Positions 42,564 through 50,936 of a DNA stretch of 64,000 nucleotides are shown here, one piece after another. The first letter of the stretch is position 1. The number at the start of each line of letters is the position of its first letter. The translations under genes were made by a program, and so were the position numbers. The notes below the pieces were generated by a model. The model ran no database searches, was not told the origin of the DNA, and saw only the letters and a program-made list of their open reading frames with translations. This DNA is from Seohaeicola saemankumensis (GTDB taxonomy: Bacteria > Pseudomonadota > Alphaproteobacteria > Rhodobacterales > Rhodobacteraceae): positions 186,001-250,000 of the forward strand of contig NZ_JBHTKR010000001.1 in NCBI RefSeq assembly GCF_042678485.1. Direction: 5' to 3'.

Positions 42564-42970
42564 TGCGGACGGGCGCAGTTGTCAGCGTTGCGGCGCTTGG
42601 CTTTGCCTTGTCCGGGATTGCAGGCCTGGCCCTTGCCGGAACCGGTGTTGTCCTGCCCTCGGGCCTTGAGGCGGGGCTGCTGGAGGGCTTCGTCGAGGTG
42701 CAGCCGGACGGGGCGCGCTGGGCGCGGTTCCGCTATGTCATGCCCGCCCTGGCAGAGGGCGGGGATTTCGACAGGGTGCAGGATGATTTCATTGTCCTGT
42801 GCGAGACCCAGGCGCTGCCGATGCTGTCCGATGCGGGCGAAGATGTGTCGCAAATCATCGTCTCGCTGATGGACAAGCCGTTGGAATTCGGTCAATCCGA
42901 CAGCGGTTCCGTGCAGTATTTCGAGATTTTCGCGATCCGCGAAGGCCGCTGCATCTGGGAGGAGTTTTGA
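42560..42970 (+). CDS. Exported protein of unknown function (DUF6497-like)
   Basis: This 136-residue protein has an N-terminal signal segment (about 1-27, rich in Ala/Leu) and a small acidic domain with a Cys in IVLCETQALP (about 77) and another in EGRCIWEEF at the end, which could form a disulfide. It looks like the DUF6497 proteins of Rhodobacterales; that assignment is from memory. Confidence 0.65.
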   Translation: MMRTGAVVSVAALGFALSGIAGLALAGTGVVLPSGLEAGLLEGFVEVQPDGARWARFRYVMPALAEGGDFDRVQDDFIVLCETQALPMLSDAGEDVSQIIVSLMDKPLEFGQSDSGSVQYFEIFAIREGRCIWEEF

Positions 42971-43184
42971 TGTATCCACAATATCTTGCGGGTCAGACTT
43001 CATGTTTCTGCAAATCTGAGTCTTTTGCGACACAGCCTGCCGTCTTTCACGCCGGCGGATATGTTTCACCTGTGCGTTCCGGTATGATGGACAGCGGTCA
43101 ACCCCAAGTGACCGATACCTCGTGCAAGAGGCAGGCCGGCCGGAATTCGGGCGTTCTGTCAGGAACAAGTAACAGGAGAAACAG

Positions 43185-43328
43185 ATGTCAAAGAACATCA
43201 CGAGCATGCTGGCTCTGTGCATGGTTGCCCTCGTGGCGGCCTGCTCGCAGCCCAAGGAAGAAGAATTCGTCGTGGTCGATCCCGAGCCCATCTCGATGGA
43301 GCCCGCCTACACCGGCAAATACAAGTAA
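43185..43328 (+). CDS. Small lipoprotein, 47 residues
   Basis: The frame encodes MSKNITSMLALCMVALVAAC then an acidic tail ending in YTGKYK. The lipobox VAAC places the lipidated Cys at residue 20, leaving only 28 mature residues. AGGAG lies 7 bases upstream. Mature region: SQPKEEEFVVVDPEPISMEP then AYTGKYK. Function unknown. Confidence 0.7.
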   Translation: MSKNITSMLALCMVALVAACSQPKEEEFVVVDPEPISMEPAYTGKYK

Positions 43329-43336
43329 AACAGGAT

Positions 43337-43377
43337 CGGGACTGGTCACCGGACGTCTGACGTCCGCGCCGGTCCCG
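43337..43377 (+). other. Two-tier hairpin after the small lipoprotein gene
   Basis: Outer arms CGGGACTGG (43337-43345) and CCGGTCCCG (43369-43377) enclose an inner hairpin GGACGT-CTG-ACGTCC (43351-43365). It starts 8 bases after the lipoprotein stop and lacks a T-run. Confidence 0.6.
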
Positions 43378-43439
43378 TCCAACCGCGCCGCGGGTGCGGT
43401 GCGCGCGGCGATCACGGCAACCGGCGGGAGGGTCCGCCC

Positions 43440-43787
43440 ATGCTGAAGCATCGCGGCTTCCCGGGGCGGCTTCCGGGGTCTGATTTCCAGTTCACCATCC
43501 GTCGCGCGAACCCCAAGGGCGTGACCCCGCTGACACGGCGCGAACGTTATCGCGATCGCAAGGCCGTGGACCGGCATGCGGATGCAGTCTTCATGGCGGC
43601 ACTGTGGGATCATTTCGGTGACGCGCCCTTCGAGCGGGGCAATCTGGATGCGGGCCGCCTGAGCTGGCTGTTCGGCCGCGAAGTCATTCCCGCAACTGAC
43701 CCTTTCGATCCTGCCAGCTATGATGCCCTGCTGGTGATCGACGAGGCCGCGGCACGCGAGTCCTTCCCCGAGGTATTCGAAGAATGA
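43440..43787 (+). CDS. Conserved hypothetical protein in the pcc locus
   Basis: This 115-residue soluble protein is rich in Arg, Asp and Phe, with no signal peptide or known motif. GGGAGGG precedes the ATG. It is the last gene before a strong terminator (43960-44001), so the pccB transcript probably ends here. Confidence 0.65.
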   Translation: MLKHRGFPGRLPGSDFQFTIRRANPKGVTPLTRRERYRDRKAVDRHADAVFMAALWDHFGDAPFERGNLDAGRLSWLFGREVIPATDPFDPASYDALLVIDEAAARESFPEVFEE

Positions 43788-43959
43788 TCGGCGGATTTCT
43801 GCATCTCAATGGTCTACTTGGGCGGGAAAATGCCCAAGATTTCAGGGTGCCGGAATCCATCTTGGCGGGACCCATGCCATGCGGCAGTCTGCACGGCGTA
43901 CTGGTTACCCGTTCCCTGCGGGTCAGGCCTGGCAGCCTGCACCGTTACCCTTCCCCTCT
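43788..43959 (+). other. Gene-free leader to the terminator, with local hairpins
   Basis: No credible open frame is seen. CTTGGGC (43817-43823) can pair with GCCCAAG (43832-43838), and other short hairpins follow. It may be the 3' UTR of the upstream gene or a separate small RNA ending at the terminator. No known riboswitch pattern was recognised. Confidence 0.35.
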
Positions 43960-44001
43960 CGGGTGGAGTGCCCGTCCCCCAGGCGCTCCACCCGCGTTTT
44001 T
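43960..44001 (+). terminator. Strong intrinsic terminator between the pccB and pccA halves of the locus
   Basis: A 13-bp stem with one GT pair (CGGGTGGAGTGCC at 43960-43972 with GGCGCTCCACCCG at 43982-43994) is followed by CG and five T. Confidence 0.75.
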
Positions 44002-44139
44002 GCCGCCGGCACGGGTGGCTTCGCGCGATAGGCGGAGGCCCGCCAATATTTCTGGCCGCTTCAATCGGACGTTGATCTTTTTCCCGGTCATGCCATCGTG
44101 CGTGCCAGCATTATCGTTGAACAAGGAAGGCACCTACAG

Positions 44140-44343
44140 ATGCAGTTCACCAAATGGATCGCCGGCGCGGCTTGCGCCCTTGCGCTTGCCGGCTGTGGCG
44201 ACACGCCGCTTGAGCAGGGTCTTATCGGCGCGGGCGCCGGCACGGCCACGGCCGTCGTTCTTGATGGCAACCCGGTTACCGGCGCTATCGTGGGCGGCGC
44301 GGCCAACGTGCTTTACTGCAAGCAGTACCCCTCGCGCTGCTGA
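44140..44343 (+). CDS. Small glycine-zipper lipoprotein
   Basis: This 67-residue protein has a lipoprotein signal ending LAGC (Cys19 region) followed by a Gly/Ala-rich membrane-like stretch (GLIGAGAGTATAVVLDG then GAIVGGAANVLYC) and two more cysteines. It resembles OsmB/YMGG-type glycine-zipper lipoproteins of the envelope. AAGGAAGG precedes the start, and a terminator follows. Confidence 0.75.
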   Translation: MQFTKWIAGAACALALAGCGDTPLEQGLIGAGAGTATAVVLDGNPVTGAIVGGAANVLYCKQYPSRC

Positions 44344-44390
44344 TGGTGTCGCGCGGCTGCGCCCGCGCGCCCCGGCCCTATCGAAAACAG

Positions 44391-44425
44391 ACCACCGGAC
44401 CCTGACGCGGTCCGGTGGTTTTTTT
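44391..44425 (+). terminator. Intrinsic terminator after the glycine-zipper lipoprotein
   Basis: An 11-bp perfect stem (ACCACCGGACC at 44391-44401 with GGTCCGGTGGT at 44409-44419) is followed by a run of seven T. It isolates pccA from upstream transcription. Confidence 0.9.
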
Positions 44426-44490
44426 GCTGTCTGAAGAACCGTTTCCCGCGGCGCACGGTGCCTGCGGCCAAGAACAAGAAGGGACCTGAG

Positions 44491-46491
44491 ATGTTCAAGA
44501 AGATCCTGATCGCGAACCGGGGCGAAATCGCCTGCCGCGTCATCAAGACCGCCCGCAAGATGGGGATCAAGACGGTCGCCATCTATTCGGATGCGGACCG
44601 GCAGGCGCTGCATGTGCAGATGGCCGACGAGGCCGTGCATATCGGGCCCGCACCTGCGAACCAGTCCTATATCGTGATCGACAAGGTCATGGAGGCGATC
44701 CGCCAGACCGGCGCGGAAGCCGTGCATCCCGGCTATGGTTTCCTGTCCGAGAACAGCAAGTTCGCCGAGGCGCTGTCGGCCGCCGGCGTTGCCTTCATCG
44801 GGCCGCCCGTGGGTGCGATCGAGAAGATGGGCGACAAGATCACCTCGAAGAAGATCGCGGCCGAGGCGGGCGTGTCGACCGTGCCCGGTTACATGGGCCT
44901 GATCGCCGATGCGGACGAGGCCGTGAAGATCTCGGGCGAGATCGGGTATCCGGTGATGATCAAGGCATCGGCCGGTGGCGGCGGCAAGGGCATGCGTATC
45001 GCCTGGAATGACGAGGAGGCCCGCGAAGGTTTCCAGTCATCCAAGAACGAGGCGGCCAGTTCCTTTGGCGATGACCGGATCTTCATCGAGAAATTCGTGA
45101 CCCAGCCGCGCCACATCGAGATCCAGGTGCTGGCGGACAGCCATGGCAACACGATCTACCTGGGCGAGCGGGAATGTTCGATCCAGCGCCGCAACCAGAA
45201 GGTCATCGAGGAGGCGCCAAGCCCCTTCCTTGACGCGGCGACCCGCAAGGCGATGGGCGAGCAGGCCTGCGCGCTGGCTGCGGCCGTGGGCTATACCTCG
45301 GCGGGCACGGTCGAATTCATCGTCGACGGGCAGCGCAACTTCTACTTCCTGGAAATGAACACCCGCCTTCAGGTGGAACATCCCGTGACCGAACTGATCA
45401 CCGGCGTCGATCTGGTCGAGCAGATGATCCGCGTGGCTTACGGCGAGGCGCTGCAGTTCAAGCAGTCGGATGTGAAACTGAATGGCTGGGCGATGGAAAG
45501 CCGCCTTTATGCCGAAGATCCCTATCGTGGCTTCCTGCCCTCGATCGGGCGGCTGACACGCTATCGTCCGCCGGTCGAAGTGGCCGAGCCGGGTCACGTC
45601 GTGCGCAATGACACAGGCGTCTATGAGGGCGGCGAGATCAGCATGTATTACGACCCGATGATCGCCAAGCTGTGCACATGGGGCCCGACGCGACCCGATG
45701 CGATCGAAGCGATGCGCAATGCGCTGGATGGGTTCGAGGTTGAAGGGATCGGTCACAACCTGCCCTTCCTGAGCGCGGTGATGGATCATCCCAAATTCGT
45801 GGCGGGCACCATCACGACAGCCTTCATCGCCGAAGAATTCCCCGATGGTTTCAACGGCGTGGCCTTGCCGGACGATGTGCTGCGGCGAATCGCGGCCTCT
45901 TGCGCGGCGATGCACCGGGTGGCGGAAATCCGGCGGTCGCGCGTGTCGGGACGGATGGACAACCATGAGCGCAAGGTCGGCACCGATTGGGTGGTTTCAT
46001 TGCAGGGCAACAGCTATCCGGTGACGATCCGCGCCGATCATGGCGGTTCCACGGTCTGTTTCGATGACGGATCCGAACTGCGCGTGACCAGCGGCTGGAC
46101 GCCCGGCGATCAGCTGGCCACGCTGGACGTCAGCGGTGATCCTTTGGTGCTGAAGGTCGGCAAGATCTCGGGCGGGTTCCGCATCCGCTCGCGGGGTGCC
46201 GATCTGAAGGTGCATGTCCGCACGCCACGCCAGGCCGAACTGGCCGGTCTGATGATCGAGAAAACGCCGCCCGACACGTCCAAGCTGCTGCTTTGCCCGA
46301 TGCCCGGCCTGATCGTGAAGATCAATGTCGAAGTCGGCGACGTGGTTCAGGATGGTCAGGCGCTGTGCACGGTCGAGGCGATGAAGATGGAGAACATCCT
46401 GCGCGCCGAGCGCAAGGGCACGGTTTCCAAGATCAACGCCGCGCCCGGCGAAAGCCTGGCCGTGGATGCCGTGATCATGGAGTTCGAGTGA
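44491..46491 (+). CDS. pccA: Propionyl-CoA carboxylase alpha subunit (biotin carboxylase and carrier)
   Basis: This 666-residue protein has a biotin carboxylase domain (about 1-450, MFKKILIANRGEIACRV; KASAGGGGKGMR; EMNTRLQVEHPVTE), a BT linker domain (about 510-590) and a C-terminal biotinyl domain with Lys632 in EAMKMEN. It carboxylates biotin with ATP and bicarbonate, then delivers CO2 to PccB. The start at 44491 has GAAGGGA upstream. A terminator lies between this gene and pccB, so it likely has its own promoter. Confidence 0.97.
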   Translation: MFKKILIANRGEIACRVIKTARKMGIKTVAIYSDADRQALHVQMADEAVHIGPAPANQSYIVIDKVMEAIRQTGAEAVHPGYGFLSENSKFAEALSAAGVAFIGPPVGAIEKMGDKITSKKIAAEAGVSTVPGYMGLIADADEAVKISGEIGYPVMIKASAGGGGKGMRIAWNDEEAREGFQSSKNEAASSFGDDRIFIEKFVTQPRHIEIQVLADSHGNTIYLGERECSIQRRNQKVIEEAPSPFLDAATRKAMGEQACALAAAVGYTSAGTVEFIVDGQRNFYFLEMNTRLQVEHPVTELITGVDLVEQMIRVAYGEALQFKQSDVKLNGWAMESRLYAEDPYRGFLPSIGRLTRYRPPVEVAEPGHVVRNDTGVYEGGEISMYYDPMIAKLCTWGPTRPDAIEAMRNALDGFEVEGIGHNLPFLSAVMDHPKFVAGTITTAFIAEEFPDGFNGVALPDDVLRRIAASCAAMHRVAEIRRSRVSGRMDNHERKVGTDWVVSLQGNSYPVTIRADHGGSTVCFDDGSELRVTSGWTPGDQLATLDVSGDPLVLKVGKISGGFRIRSRGADLKVHVRTPRQAELAGLMIEKTPPDTSKLLLCPMPGLIVKINVEVGDVVQDGQALCTVEAMKMENILRAERKGTVSKINAAPGESLAVDAVIMEFE

Positions 46492-46503
46492 TCCCATGAC
46501 AGC

Positions 46504-46573
46504 CGCCTGCGCATATGCCGCGCCCACATCCTCCTTGGCGGGGGATAGTCGGGCCATGGCGTCGGCGCAGGCG
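46504..46573. other. Structured spacer between convergent pccA and DUF4174 genes
   Basis: CGCCTGCGC (46504-46512) pairs with GCGCAGGCG (46565-46573), with inner pairing ATCCTCC/GGGGGAT. It fills nearly all of the 84-base gap and could stop or stabilise transcripts from both sides, though T-runs are absent. Confidence 0.4.
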
Positions 46574-46575
46574 CG

Positions 46576-47022
46576 TCATTCCTTGCCCAGGTTCTCGCGG
46601 ATTTCCTGCTGGCGGGTGGGCCATTTGTCGATGCTGCGGGTGATCTCGCGCATGTCCCAGGGGGCGGGCTTGCGCAGTTTGACACCGCCATCCTTGTCGA
46701 TCAGCACAAGCATGAAGCCGCGCGGGCGCAGCTTGCGGCGCAGATCGGAGCGCGCTGCGGGATCGGTATCCGTAAGCACGACGATGTCACGCAGAAGCAG
46801 CGCGGGGATGTCCGCGTTCAGAAAGTTCATCTGCTCGATGAAGCGCGGGTCATTGGGCGTGTCGGCAAAGACGACGATGGGCCTTTTTGTCCATAAAAAT
46901 TCACTCAAATCTACGTCGTTGTCTTCTACCACGGGCAGTGTCGGCTGTCCTTCCGCAGTGTCTGCCGCACCTGCTGGAAAGGCTAATAATCCTGCGATTA
47001 CAAGGGCGAATATGGTTTTCAT
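46576..47022 (-). CDS. Exported DUF4174 protein
   Basis: This 148-residue protein has a signal peptide (about 1-18, ending AGA) and a thioredoxin-like DUF4174 domain without a CxxC motif: KRPIVVFADTPNDPRFIEQ, LLLRDIVVLTD and GFMLVLIDKDGGVKL. GGAGG precedes the start at 47022. Function unknown; it is the only minus-strand gene within the pcc-mcm block. Confidence 0.78.
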   Translation of the reverse strand: MKTIFALVIAGLLAFPAGAADTAEGQPTLPVVEDNDVDLSEFLWTKRPIVVFADTPNDPRFIEQMNFLNADIPALLLRDIVVLTDTDPAARSDLRRKLRPRGFMLVLIDKDGGVKLRKPAPWDMREITRSIDKWPTRQQEIRENLGKE

Positions 47023-47200
47023 GTGGCCTCCTGTCCTGTCAGATATAGGCGGTGCAAGGCCAAATGCGAATGGCTTTCGACAGGTGGTGCGAAAGTTTTT
47101 CGATCTTAAAGACCTGGTGACGGGTGCGGGACGATGATCGGAGAGGTTCTTTCTCTTCGGGTCATTCGTCATGGCCTGTTCACACAGGGTTTTCAGTCTG

Positions 47201-48139
47201 ATGGATATCGTTCTTCATATCGGCGCACATCGTACCGCATCGACCAGTTTCCAGGCCTATCTGCGGGCCAATGCAGACGCGCTGGAGGAGCTGGCAGTCT
47301 GTTTCTGGGGGCCCAAGCGCACGCGCGGCGGGCTGTTTTCGGGGATCGTGCCTGTCAATGGATCGCCCCGGCTGGAACGGCAGGCGCGCATGGCCAAGGG
47401 GCGGATCGGGTTGCAGCTCGAACGCGCCCGGCTGAACGGGATGCGGCAGTTGATCGTCACCGACGAGAACATCATCGGTGCGTCGCGGCGCAACCTGCGC
47501 GACACCACGCTCTATCGTGGCGCCGGCGTAAGGATGGCGCAACATGCGGCGGCCTTCGGGGGGCGGATCACGCGGGCCGTGGTGTCGATCCGTTGTCTGG
47601 ACAGCTATTGGTCATCGGCGCTGGCTTATGGCATCGGTCGCGGCCATCAGCTGCCGGATGCCGCGCATCTGGAGGCTATCGTGCAGCAGAAACGCAGCTG
47701 GCGCGATGTGATCACCGACCTGGCCTGCGCGATGCCGGGTGTCGAACTGCTGGTCCTGCCGCACGAAACCTATGGCGGCATGCCGGAACGGCGGCTGGAA
47801 ATCATGACGGCGGCGACCTGGGCCGCACCGACCCGGCAGCATCGTCTCTGGTTGAACCAGGCCCCCGACATGGCGCAGTTGCGAAAGTACCTGGCCCTGC
47901 GCGGCGAGGACCCGGTGCGTCTGGGCCCGGACGAGGGGCGGTACGAGCCATTCACCGCGACACAAAGGGCGCGGCTGCGCGAGACCTATCAGGACGATCT
48001 GTTCTGGCTGGCCTCGGGCGCCGATGGCCTGGCGAAACTGATGACCGAAAAGACGCGCGATCAGACGGGCACAAGCCCGCAGCGCGATCCACTGACAAGA
48101 GGACAAGACGATGACCAGCAAGAAGGACGCGTGGCGTGA
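47201..48139 (+). CDS. Sulfotransferase-like P-loop protein
   Basis: This 312-residue protein begins MDIVLHIGAHRTASTSFQ, where HIGAHRTASTSF resembles the PAPS-binding P-loop of bacterial sulfotransferases. A later RAVVSIRCLDSYWSSALAYG matches the second (3'-phosphate) site seen in that family. No substrate can be assigned. The 3' end overlaps the methylmalonyl-CoA mutase start by 29 bases in another frame, so the two are tightly coupled. GTG/ATG starts upstream (47171) are possible. Confidence 0.7.
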   Translation: MDIVLHIGAHRTASTSFQAYLRANADALEELAVCFWGPKRTRGGLFSGIVPVNGSPRLERQARMAKGRIGLQLERARLNGMRQLIVTDENIIGASRRNLRDTTLYRGAGVRMAQHAAAFGGRITRAVVSIRCLDSYWSSALAYGIGRGHQLPDAAHLEAIVQQKRSWRDVITDLACAMPGVELLVLPHETYGGMPERRLEIMTAATWAAPTRQHRLWLNQAPDMAQLRKYLALRGEDPVRLGPDEGRYEPFTATQRARLRETYQDDLFWLASGADGLAKLMTEKTRDQTGTSPQRDPLTRGQDDDQQEGRVA

Positions 48140-50240
48140 CCTGGCGCAGAAGGAACTGCGTACAAGGCCGATCGAGGATCTGACCTGGAAGACCCTTGAA
48201 GGGATCGAGGTGCAGCCGCTCTATACCGAAGAGGATGTGAAGGCGCTGCCGCACCTGGGAAGCCTGCCGGGAATTGCCCCCTTCACCCGCGGCGTCAAGG
48301 CCACGATGTACGCGGGCCGGCCCTGGACCATCCGCCAATATGCGGGGTTTTCCACGGCCGAGGAATCGAATGCTTTCTACCGCAAGGCGCTGGCGGCCGG
48401 TCAGCAGGGCGTATCCGTCGCCTTCGACCTGGCCACCCATCGCGGCTATGACAGCGATCACCCCCGGGTCGTGGGGGATGTGGGCAAGGCGGGCGTGGCC
48501 ATCGACAGCGTCGAGGACATGAAGATCCTGTTCGATGGAATCCCGCTGGACAAGGTGTCGGTGTCCATGACGATGAACGGCGCCGTGATCCCGATCCTGG
48601 CCAGTTTCATCGTCACGGGCGAAGAGCAGGGCCATGACCGCGCGGTGCTGTCGGGCACGATCCAGAACGATATCCTCAAGGAGTTCATGGTCCGCAACAC
48701 CTATATCTATCCGCCCGAACCCTCGATGCGGATCATCTCGGATATCATCCAGTACACGTCCGACGAGATGCCCAAGTTCAACTCGATCTCGATTTCCGGC
48801 TATCACATGCAGGAAGCGGGCGCGAACCTGGTGCAGGAACTGGCCTATACCCTGGCGGACGGGCGCGAATATGTGCGCGCGGCGATCGCGGCGGGCATGG
48901 ATGTGGACAAGTTCGCGGGACGTCTGTCGTTCTTCTTCGCCATCGGCATGAACTTTTTCATGGAAGCGGCCAAGCTGCGCGCGGCGCGCCTGTTGTGGCA
49001 CCGGATCATGGCCGAGTTCGAGCCCAGGAACCCGCAATCCTCGATGCTGCGCACCCATTGCCAGACATCGGGTGTCAGCCTGCAGGAGCAGGACCCCTAC
49101 AACAACGTGATCCGTACCGCCTATGAGGCGATGTCGGCCGTGCTGGGCGGCACGCAGTCGCTGCATACCAATGCGCTGGACGAGGCGATTGCCCTGCCGA
49201 CCGAATTCGCGGCGCGGATCGCGCGCAATACCCAGCTGATCCTGCAGGAAGAAACCGGCATCACCAATGTGATCGACCCGCTGGCCGGCAGCTATTACGT
49301 CGAAAGCCTGACCCATGAGCTGGCTGAAAAGGCCTGGGCCCTGATCGAGGAGGTCGAGGCGATGGGTGGCATGACCAAGGCCGTGGCCAGCGGCATGCCC
49401 AAGCTGAGGATCGAGGAAACCGCCGCCACGCGCCAGGCCCGCATCGACCGCGGCACCGAGGTGATCGTGGGCGTCAACAAATACCGAAAGGACAAGGAAG
49501 ACCCGATCGATATCCTGGATATCGACAATGCCGCAGTGCGTACCAGCCAGATCGCCCGGCTGGAGAAGATCCGCGCCACGCGGGACGAGGCGGCCTGCCA
49601 GGCCGCGCTGGCCGAACTGGAACGCCGCGCGGCGGAAGGTGGCAATCTGCTGGAAGCCGCGGTCGAGGCGGCCCGCGCCAGGGCATCTGTGGGAGAGATC
49701 AGCATGAGCATGGAGAAGATTTTCGGCCGTCACCGGGCCGAGGTGAAGACCTTGGCCGGTGTGTACGGCGCTGCCTATGAGGGGGATGAGGGGTTTGCCG
49801 CCATCCAGGCCTCGGTCGAGGCTTTTGCCGAGGAAGAAGGCCGCCGCCCCCGGATGCTGGTCGTGAAAATGGGCCAGGACGGGCATGACCGCGGCGCCAA
49901 GGTGATCGCCACTGCCTTTGCCGATATCGGGTTTGACGTGGATGTGGGCCCGTTGTTCCAGACCCCCGAGGAAGCCGCGCAGGATGCCGTCGACAACGAT
50001 GTGCATGTGGTGGGCATCAGCAGCCAGGCCGCGGGCCACAAGACCCTCGCACCCCAGCTGATCCAGGCGCTGAAGGACAAGGATGCCGGCGATATCATCG
50101 TGATCTGCGGTGGCGTGATCCCGCAGCAGGATTACGATTTCCTCAAGAAGGCGGGGGTCAAGGCGATTTTCGGGCCGGGCACGAACATCCCCGAGGCGGC
50201 GCAGGATATCCTGCGTCTGATCCGGGAGGCGCGGGGCTGA
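48111..50240 (+). CDS. Methylmalonyl-CoA mutase
   Basis: This 709-residue protein is the single-chain B12-dependent mutase, with an N-terminal TIM barrel (about 1-560: TIRQYAGFSTAEESN, FDLATHRGYDSD, TGTIQND-type segments, RTHCQTSGVSLQEQDP) and a C-terminal cobalamin domain with DGHDRG (590-595; His592 is the lower axial ligand). It interconverts (R)-methylmalonyl-CoA and succinyl-CoA, completing propionate entry to the TCA cycle. Epimerase and MeaB are not identified in the window. Confidence 0.96.
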   Translation: MTSKKDAWRDLAQKELRTRPIEDLTWKTLEGIEVQPLYTEEDVKALPHLGSLPGIAPFTRGVKATMYAGRPWTIRQYAGFSTAEESNAFYRKALAAGQQGVSVAFDLATHRGYDSDHPRVVGDVGKAGVAIDSVEDMKILFDGIPLDKVSVSMTMNGAVIPILASFIVTGEEQGHDRAVLSGTIQNDILKEFMVRNTYIYPPEPSMRIISDIIQYTSDEMPKFNSISISGYHMQEAGANLVQELAYTLADGREYVRAAIAAGMDVDKFAGRLSFFFAIGMNFFMEAAKLRAARLLWHRIMAEFEPRNPQSSMLRTHCQTSGVSLQEQDPYNNVIRTAYEAMSAVLGGTQSLHTNALDEAIALPTEFAARIARNTQLILQEETGITNVIDPLAGSYYVESLTHELAEKAWALIEEVEAMGGMTKAVASGMPKLRIEETAATRQARIDRGTEVIVGVNKYRKDKEDPIDILDIDNAAVRTSQIARLEKIRATRDEAACQAALAELERRAAEGGNLLEAAVEAARARASVGEISMSMEKIFGRHRAEVKTLAGVYGAAYEGDEGFAAIQASVEAFAEEEGRRPRMLVVKMGQDGHDRGAKVIATAFADIGFDVDVGPLFQTPEEAAQDAVDNDVHVVGISSQAAGHKTLAPQLIQALKDKDAGDIIVICGGVIPQQDYDFLKKAGVKAIFGPGTNIPEAAQDILRLIREARG

Positions 50241-50250
50241 ATCGCTGCAA

Positions 50251-50316
50251 GGGGGGCTGTCTGCCCCCCTCCGTCCCTGCGGGACGCCCCCCGAGGATAT
50301 TTCAGGCAAGAAGAAG
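50251..50316 (+). repeat. Stem-loop repeat, copy 3, abutting the VOC gene start
   Basis: Hairpin 1 is GGGGGGC-TGTCT-GCCCCCC (50251-50269). Hairpin 2 is GTCCC-TGC-GGGAC (50273-50285). A second GCCCCCC and the tail GATATTTCAGGCAAGAAGAA follow. The tail ends 2-3 bases before ATG 50319, so its AAGAAGAG may act as the ribosome site. Confidence 0.8.
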
Positions 50317-50318
50317 AG

Positions 50319-50936
50319 ATGATGCTGGAACTGGATCACCTGGCGGTTGCTTCGGCAACGCTTGAGGAGGGCCGCGCCCATGTGGAAGCGGCGCTTGGCG
50401 TGGCATTGCAGGCGGGGGGGCAGCATGCGCGGTTTGGCACCCATAACCTGCTGCTGGGGCTTGATGACGGGCTTTATCTTGAGGTGATCGCTGTCGATCC
50501 GGCGGCGCCCGCGCCCACCGTGCCGCGCTGGTTCGACCTGGATCGCTTTACCGGCCCGCCCCGGCTGGGCACCTGGATCTGCCGTTGCGCCGATCTTGAG
50601 GCGGCGCTGGCGCAAGCCCCGGATGGGGCGGGTGTGCCTGTCGATCTGGCGCGTGGCGATCTGCGCTGGCGCATGGCCGTGGCGGCGGATGGGGGAATGC
50701 CCTTCGGCGGGGCGTTTCCATCCCTGATCCAGTGGCAGGGTGCGCATCCGGCGGCACGGCTGACACCTTCGGGCTGTCGGTTGCGGCGGCTGGAGGTGGT
50801 CCATCCGCAGGCAGATGCGCTGCGCGTGGCGCTGTCCGGCATGCTGGTGGATCCACGGGTCGCGATCGCGCAGGGAGCGTCGATGGCCATGCATGCCGAG
50901 ATCGAGACACCGCATGGCTTGCGGGTGCTGGCATGA
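50319..50936 (+). CDS. VOC-family (glyoxalase-like) protein
   Basis: This 205-residue protein begins LELDHLAVASATLEEG, with the first metal-ligand-type His, and has LYLEVIAVDP later, as in the Glyoxalase_3 subgroup. It is not a typical methylmalonyl-CoA epimerase, despite lying after the mutase; epimerases are shorter and conserve different ligands. Its substrate is unknown. The stop overlaps the next start (ATGA). Confidence 0.75.
   Translation: MMLELDHLAVASATLEEGRAHVEAALGVALQAGGQHARFGTHNLLLGLDDGLYLEVIAVDPAAPAPTVPRWFDLDRFTGPPRLGTWICRCADLEAALAQAPDGAGVPVDLARGDLRWRMAVAADGGMPFGGAFPSLIQWQGAHPAARLTPSGCRLRRLEVVHPQADALRVALSGMLVDPRVAIAQGASMAMHAEIETPHGLRVLA

Noticed and set aside
47023..48110. Possible cobalamin riboswitch upstream of the B12-dependent mutase
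   Set aside because: No B12-box-like sequence or suitable leader was recognised, and the upstream gene overlaps the mutase.
50319..50936. VOC protein as methylmalonyl-CoA epimerase
   Set aside because: The position after the mutase is tempting, but the length (205 residues) and Glyoxalase_3-like sequence do not fit epimerases of about 130-140 residues.
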